Origin: Alphaproteobacteria bacterium
GTDB taxonomy: Bacteria > Pseudomonadota > Alphaproteobacteria > Rhizobiales > Rhizobiaceae
DNA: 6,105 bases
Assembly (NCBI GenBank): GCA_017308345.1
Contig: JAFKFE010000389.1
Coordinates: 2,627 to 8,731 of the forward strand
Direction of reading: 5' to 3'
This document shows, in pieces, positions 1-6,105 of the stretch. The notes below the pieces were generated by a model that saw only the letters and a program-made list of their open reading frames with translations, made no database searches and was not told the origin of the DNA. The translations under genes were made by a program, and so were the position numbers. How positions within the stretch are numbered: the stretch's first letter is position 1; each line of letters opens with the position of its first letter.

Positions 1-1
1 C

Positions 2-1150
<1,149 letters not shown>

Positions 1151-1165
1151 TTGGGCGCGGGCTCC

Positions 1166-1188
1166 CCCTTCTCCCACGGGGGGAAGGG
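1166..1188. terminator. GC-rich hairpin between convergent genes, possible bidirectional terminator
   Basis: Bases 1166-1175 (CCCTTCTCCC) pair with 1179-1188 (GGGGGAAGGG) in an uninterrupted 10-bp stem with one G-T wobble (T1172-G1182) and a three-base loop ACG. It sits 15 bases after the rho stop and 6 bases before the stop of the opposing DUF255 gene, which is where a shared terminator would lie. No run of T follows the stem on either strand, so it is not a classical intrinsic terminator. It may act as a 3'-end stabilising or Rho-assisted structure, or be a member of a CCCCTT/AAGGGG palindrome family seen between rhizobial genes. The structure is directly visible; the function is inferred. 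Confidence 0.5.
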
Positions 1189-1194
1189 AAGGCG

Positions 1195-3210
<2,016 letters not shown>

Positions 3211-3256
3211 GTTTGGCGGCTCGGCGTTTCTTGGGTCTGATGTGACAAAGGCTGGA

Positions 3257-3301
3257 GCATGATGCCGAAAAGTGTGAAACGGTTCTCGGCCGACATCATG
3301 C
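3257..3301. repeat. Dispersed rhizobial-type palindromic repeat
   Basis: The outer arms GCATGATG (3257-3264) and CATCATGC (3294-3301) are exact inverse complements. Inside them GCCGAAAA (3264-3271) pairs with TTCTCGGC (3283-3290) with one mismatch, leaving a loop AGTGTGAAACGG-like segment and a three-base bulge CGA at 3291-3293. The wording (GCATGATgCCGAAAAGTGtGAA..GGTT..TCGG..ATCATGC) matches from memory a short palindrome found in many copies between genes of Mesorhizobium, Rhizobium and Bradyrhizobium. It fills a third of the 129-bp spacer between the divergent DUF255 gene and mnmE, ending 38 bases before the mnmE start, and would fold in the leader RNA of either gene if transcribed. The palindrome is visible here; its multicopy nature is recalled, not shown by this window, which holds one copy. 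Confidence 0.75.
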
Positions 3302-3339
3302 CCTGCTTTTCAATCTAGGCGGTTCGACAGGTCCGGCAA

Positions 3340-4659
3340 ATGGTTTCCCCAATGACTCCGACGGATTCGATCGCGGCGCTGTCGAGCGGCCGCCTGCCCG
3401 CGGGCATTGCCGTCATCCGCATTTCCGGTCCGAGGACCCGATTCGTTGTCGAAACGATCGCGGGGCCTGTTAAGGATCGGTTTACCAATTTGCGGACGCT
3501 CAAGGCCGCCGACGGCTCGACGATCGACCACGGGCTTGTCCTGTTCTTTCCGGGGCCTGGCAGCTTTACCGGCGAGGACGTCGCCGAATTCCAGGTCCAT
3601 GGCGGCCCGGCCGTCGCGGCCAGAATGCTGGAGACGATTACCGGGTTCGACGGCGTCAGGCACGCGGAACCCGGAGAGTTCACCCGGCGGGCTTTTCTCA
3701 ACGGCAAGCTCGACCTGGTCGAGACGGAGGCATTGGCCGATCTGGTGAATGCCGAGACGGAAGCGCAGCGGCGCTTCGCCCTGCGCAATGCGGAAGGCGC
3801 GCAGAGCCAGCTCTACGCGAGCTGGCGCCGCCGGCTGATCCATGCGCGGGCCATGATCGAGGCGGAGATCGATTTCGCGGATGAGGAGGATGTGCCGGGC
3901 TCCGTTTCGGATGCGGTCTGGTCCGACGTGGCGGCTATGACCGGCGAGATAGAGCGGCACGTCGATGGGTTCAAGGCTGCCGAGATTATCCGCGACGGCT
4001 TTGAGGTCGTGATCCTCGGCGCCCCGAACGCGGGCAAGTCGAGCCTGTTCAACGCGCTGGCGAGGCGCGAGGCGGCGATCGTCACCGATGAACCGGGAAC
4101 GACGCGCGATCTGCTCGAAGTCGTCATGGATCTCAATGGGCTGAAGGTGCGGCTTGTCGATACGGCCGGGCTGCGCGAGGCGGCGGGCAAGGTCGAGTCG
4201 ATCGGCATCGAGCGGGCGCGGACCAGGGCGGGTATGGCGGATCTTATCCTCCTGCTGGAGGACATGGCCGACCCGATGGCCGTCGCGGATGTCCCGGGAG
4301 GGACTCCGCTGCTGAGGATCGGGACCAAGTCGGATATCGCCGGAGCGGGTGTTGGCGGCTACGACCTGGTGATCTCCGCCAAGGACGGCGGCGGGCTGGA
4401 GCGCCTTGTCAAGGAGATTGGGGATCGCGCGGCTGCGGCCGTCGGTGATGCGGGCGATGTCCTGCCCTCACGGCTGCGCCACGTTGAGCTGCTCAAGGAG
4501 ACGCTGGGGTTTCTGCGAGCCGCGCTGTCGGGACAAAGCCACGAGCTGCGCGCCGAGGAGCTGCGGTTGGCGGCGGATCGCCTCGGACGGATCATCGGCG
4601 CGGTCGATGTCGAGGATATTCTGGACGTCATCTTTTCGCAGTTCTGCATTGGTAAGTGA
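3340..4659 (+). CDS. mnmE: tRNA uridine-5-carboxymethylaminomethyl(34) synthesis GTPase MnmE (TrmE)
   Basis: MnmE is the GTPase partner of MnmG; together they add aminomethyl or carboxymethylaminomethyl groups to C5 of wobble uridine 34 in certain tRNAs, using a folate one-carbon unit. The 439 residues are close to the family norm (about 440-460). The N-terminal folate-binding domain spans roughly 1-120, with AGIAVIRISGP (21-31) and PGEFTRRAFLNGKLDLVETE (111-130). A helical domain is split around the G domain. G motifs are G1 GAPNAGKS (227-234), G2 PGTTRD (252-257), G3 DTAG (274-277), G4 TKSD (329-332, where NKxD is standard) and G5 SAK (346-348). The protein ends in the diagnostic FCIGK, including the catalytic-site cysteine 436. 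The ATG at 3340 is preceded by ACAGG with 8 bases of spacing; an in-frame ATG at 3352 would also retain the domain but lacks any ribosome-binding sequence. The stop codon is shared with the first parS site. The gene is intact. Confidence 0.98.
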   Translation: MVSPMTPTDSIAALSSGRLPAGIAVIRISGPRTRFVVETIAGPVKDRFTNLRTLKAADGSTIDHGLVLFFPGPGSFTGEDVAEFQVHGGPAVAARMLETITGFDGVRHAEPGEFTRRAFLNGKLDLVETEALADLVNAETEAQRRFALRNAEGAQSQLYASWRRRLIHARAMIEAEIDFADEEDVPGSVSDAVWSDVAAMTGEIERHVDGFKAAEIIRDGFEVVILGAPNAGKSSLFNALARREAAIVTDEPGTTRDLLEVVMDLNGLKVRLVDTAGLREAAGKVESIGIERARTRAGMADLILLLEDMADPMAVADVPGGTPLLRIGTKSDIAGAGVGGYDLVISAKDGGGLERLVKEIGDRAAAAVGDAGDVLPSRLRHVELLKETLGFLRAALSGQSHELRAEELRLAADRLGRIIGAVDVEDILDVIFSQFCIGK

Positions 4660-4672
4660 TTCACGTGAAACA
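4657..4672. other. parS: parS site 1, chromosomal ParB-binding centromere, overlapping the mnmE stop
   Basis: TGATTCACGTGAAACA matches the chromosomal parS consensus TGTTTCACGTGAAACA at 15 of 16 positions, differing only at position 3 (A for T). ParB (Spo0J family) binds such sites, spreads in a CTP-dependent manner and, with ParA, segregates the newly replicated origin. The first three bases are the TGA stop of mnmE; the consensus T at position 3 would turn the stop into a cysteine codon and add three residues after the functional FCIGK end. Bases 4658-4662 read GATTC, a CcrM-type GANTC site. The match is seen directly; the role follows from the well-known parS family and from the location beside gidA, next to which alphaproteobacteria usually carry parAB. 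Confidence 0.92.
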
Positions 4673-4692
4673 CGCGGCGACCCGCCCGGCAG

Positions 4693-4708
4693 TGATTCAC
4701 GTGAAACA
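4693..4708. other. parS: parS site 2, chromosomal ParB-binding centromere
   Basis: This copy reads TGATTCACGTGAAACA, the same one-base variant as site 1, and begins 36 bp after it. It is in non-coding DNA, so the A at position 3 is not explained by a stop codon here. Bases 4694-4698 form GATTC, a GANTC motif. Together with its neighbours it makes a tight three-site ParB loading cluster. Confidence 0.92.
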
Positions 4709-4730
4709 CGGTTCGAATGACCCCAACCTA

Positions 4731-4746
4731 TGTTTCACGTGAAACG
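4731..4746. other. parS: parS site 3, chromosomal ParB-binding centromere
   Basis: TGTTTCACGTGAAACG matches the consensus at 15 of 16 positions, with G for A at the last one, and contains a perfect 14-bp palindrome GTTTCACGTGAAAC (4732-4745). It begins 38 bp after site 2. It has the fully symmetric core, so it may be the strongest of the three sites. The deviant G4746 is the first base of GAGTC (4746-4750), another GANTC motif. The site ends 15 bases before the putative -35 element of the mnmG promoter. Confidence 0.94.
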
Positions 4747-4761
4747 AGTCCGGTCTTCGTC

Positions 4762-4790
4762 CTTGACAGCGAGGGACAGCAGGGACATGT
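4762..4790 (+). promoter_or_regulatory. Putative sigma-70 promoter of mnmG
   Basis: CTTGAC at 4762-4767 (also TTGACA at 4763-4768) is a perfect match to the rhizobial and the general housekeeping -35 element. With a 17-base spacer the -10 would be ACATGT at 4785-4790, a poor 3-of-6 match to the rhizobial CTATAT form. A start near 4797 would give a leader of about 25 bases before the mnmG ATG. Only the -35 half is strong, so this is tentative; mnmG could instead or additionally be read from mnmE. A short tandem AGGGACA (4772-4778, 4781-4787) lies in the spacer. Confidence 0.4.
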
Positions 4791-4821
4791 GTCGGCCAAT
4801 CTCTGAACCCGGATTCTTCAA

Positions 4822-6105
4822 ATGACCGATCACTATGATGTGGTGGTGGTGGGCGGCGGCCATGCCGGCTGCGAGGCGGCAAGCGGCGCCGCGCGCGCCG
4901 GCGCCAGGACCGCGCTGGTGACGCTGCGCTTCGACACGATCGGCGTCATGTCCTGCAACCCGGCGATCGGCGGCCTCGGCAAGGGCCATCTCGTGCGCGA
5001 GATCGACGCCATGGACGGGCTGATGGGCCGGATTGCCGACGCCGCCGGCATCCAGTTCCGGCTGCTCAACCGCCGCAAGGGGCCGGCCGTGCGCGGTCCC
5101 CGCACCCAGGCGGACCGCAAGCTTTACCGGCTGGCCATGCAGGACGCGATTCGGCGGCAGAACAATCTCGATGTGGTCGAGGGCGAGGTCCTCGATCTGG
5201 AAATCGAAGACGGACGCGTGGCCGCGGTGCTGGTTTCCGGCGATCGGAGGTTGGCCTGCGGCGCCGTGGTGCTGACCACCGGCACCTTCCTGCGCGGGCT
5301 GATCCATATCGGCGAGAAGAAGATCGTCGCCGGCCGTATGAACGAGCAGGCAAGCATGGGGTTGTCGGCAACCATGAGCCGCGCGGGCTTCAAGCTCGGG
5401 CGACTCAAGACCGGAACGCCCCCTCGCCTCGACGGGAGCACCATCGATTGGGCCTCGCTGGAAAGCCAGGCGGCGGACGAGGATCCGGTGCCGTTCTCGC
5501 TGATGACGGATGCCATCGCCAATCCGCAGATCCATTGTGGCATCACCCGCACCATGCCGGCGACGCATGAGCTGATCCGGGCCAATCTCGGGCGCTCGGC
5601 CATGTATTCCGGCTCGATCGAAGGTGTCGGTCCGCGCTACTGCCCGTCGATCGAGGACAAGATCGTCAAGTTCGGCGACCGCGAGGGCCACCAGATCTTC
5701 CTCGAGCCGGAAGGTCTCGACGACGACACCGTCTACCCGAACGGCATTTCCACCTCGTTGCCGGAAGACGTGCAGCTCGACATCCTGAAGACCATTCCCG
5801 GGCTGGAAAGGGCGACCATGCTGCAGCCGGGCTATGCCATCGAATACGACCATGTCGATCCGCGTGAGCTTAAGACGACGCTGGAGACGAGGCGCGTCGA
5901 CGGCCTGTTCCTCGCCGGGCAGATTAACGGCACCACAGGTTACGAGGAGGCCGGCGCGCAAGGCCTGCTCGCCGGCATCAACGCGGCGCGCAAGGCCTCG
6001 GCCAGCGAGCCGGTCGTGCTCAGCCGCACCGAGGCCTATATCGGCGTCATGGTCGACGACCTGACCAGCCGCGGTATCGCGGAGCCTTATCGCATGTTCA
6101 CCTCG
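4822..6105 (+). CDS. mnmG: tRNA uridine-5-carboxymethylaminomethyl(34) synthesis enzyme MnmG (GidA), 3' end outside the window
   Basis: MnmG is the FAD- and NADH-dependent partner of MnmE in wobble-uridine modification of tRNA. The 428 codons shown are about two thirds of the usual ~625 residues; the C-terminal tRNA/MnmE-binding helical part is beyond the edge. The FAD-binding loop is [14 protein letters not shown] (7-20). [20 protein letters not shown] (43-62) carries cysteine 45, and [16 protein letters not shown] (270-285) carries cysteine 274, the equivalents of E. coli C47 and C277, and is the first GidA signature. The second signature runs from [17 protein letters not shown] to LLAGINAA (365-389). 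ATG 4822 is the first start after an in-frame TGA at 4804, and family alignment begins right at [16 protein letters not shown]; only a weak GGA (4811-4813) precedes it. The gene lies 162 bp after mnmE in the same direction. The family context predicts rsmG, parA and parB downstream. Confidence 0.98.
   Translation, partial: MTDHYDVVVVGGGHAGCEAASGAARAGARTALVTLRFDTIGVMSCNPAIGGLGKGHLVREIDAMDGLMGRIADAAGIQFRLLNRRKGPAVRGPRTQADRKLYRLAMQDAIRRQNNLDVVEGEVLDLEIEDGRVAAVLVSGDRRLACGAVVLTTGTFLRGLIHIGEKKIVAGRMNEQASMGLSATMSRAGFKLGRLKTGTPPRLDGSTIDWASLESQAADEDPVPFSLMTDAIANPQIHCGITRTMPATHELIRANLGRSAMYSGSIEGVGPRYCPSIEDKIVKFGDREGHQIFLEPEGLDDDTVYPNGISTSLPEDVQLDILKTIPGLERATMLQPGYAIEYDHVDPRELKTTLETRRVDGLFLAGQINGTTGYEEAGAQGLLAGINAARKASASEPVVLSRTEAYIGVMVDDLTSRGIAEPYRMFTS

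Larger units (their letters stand above)
4655..4710. repeat. 20-bp direct repeat pair spanning two parS sites
   Basis: The 20 bases AGTGATTCACGTGAAACACG occur at 4655-4674 and again, without change, at 4691-4710, with starts 36 bp apart. Identity therefore extends two bases to either side of the 16-bp parS core, whereas the third parS copy has different flanks. This suggests that the first two copies arose from one another by local duplication, while the third is separate. The 16 bases between the two units (4675-4690) are GC-rich and show no structure of their own. Confidence 0.85.

Noticed and set aside
3274..3280. GTGAAAC in the spacer before mnmE as a parS half-site
   Set aside because: There is no matching GTTTCAC arm next to it, and it is the loop part of the dispersed palindromic repeat.
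3310..3960. Reading frames on the - strand opposite the start of mnmE
   Set aside because: They lie entirely or mostly over the mnmE coding sequence, show no family motifs and are explained by codon bias of the real gene.
4406..4720. Small + strand frame running through two parS sites with a repeated SDSRETR peptide
   Set aside because: The repeated peptide is only the translation of the duplicated parS DNA, and the rest is a shifted frame of mnmE.
4772..4787. Tandem AGGGACA with a two-base gap upstream of mnmG
   Set aside because: Two seven-base units are too short to separate from chance or to assign to a regulator.
4735..5961. Open reading frame of 408 codons on the - strand, antisense to mnmG
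   Set aside because: mnmG on the + strand has all FAD and GidA signatures; the reverse frame lacks known motifs and ends inside parS site 3.

Overview
The window is a GC-rich (low-to-mid 60s percent by eye) chromosomal segment from an alphaproteobacterium. The Rho, MnmE and MnmG sequences and the gene order point to the Hyphomicrobiales (Rhizobiales), most likely a Mesorhizobium-like Phyllobacteriaceae member. That genus-level placement rests on recalled protein and repeat similarity, not on a search. The order rho ... mnmE (trmE) - mnmG (gidA) is the conserved block near the replication origin in this group, normally followed by rsmG (gidB), parA and parB. Those three genes would lie just to the right of this window.

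Layout, left to right. (1) The 3' nine-tenths of rho, the transcription termination factor, on the + strand. (2) A 44-bp gap between converging genes, holding a perfect-length 10-bp GC-rich hairpin. (3) A complete gene on the - strand for a 671-residue thioredoxin-fold plus (alpha/alpha)-barrel protein of the DUF255/YyaL/SPATA20 family. (4) A 129-bp divergent spacer containing a dispersed palindromic repeat of the type common in rhizobial genomes. (5) A complete mnmE on the + strand. (6) A 162-bp spacer with three copies of the chromosomal parS (ParB-binding) palindrome and a plausible mnmG promoter. (7) The first 428 codons of mnmG, running off the right edge.

MnmE and MnmG form one heterotetrameric enzyme that modifies uridine 34 in the wobble position of several tRNAs, so their adjacency is functional. 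Rho and the DUF255 protein have no evident mechanistic link to them. The parS cluster is the most notable part of the window. It marks the partition centromere of the chromosome, the first copy supplies the stop codon of mnmE, and each of the three copies departs from the consensus by one base that also creates a GANTC (CcrM methylation) site. I saw no mobile element, CRISPR array, RNA gene or undescribed multi-gene system. Apart from the parS spacer this is ordinary core-genome sequence, with no stretch over 300 bases lacking a gene.
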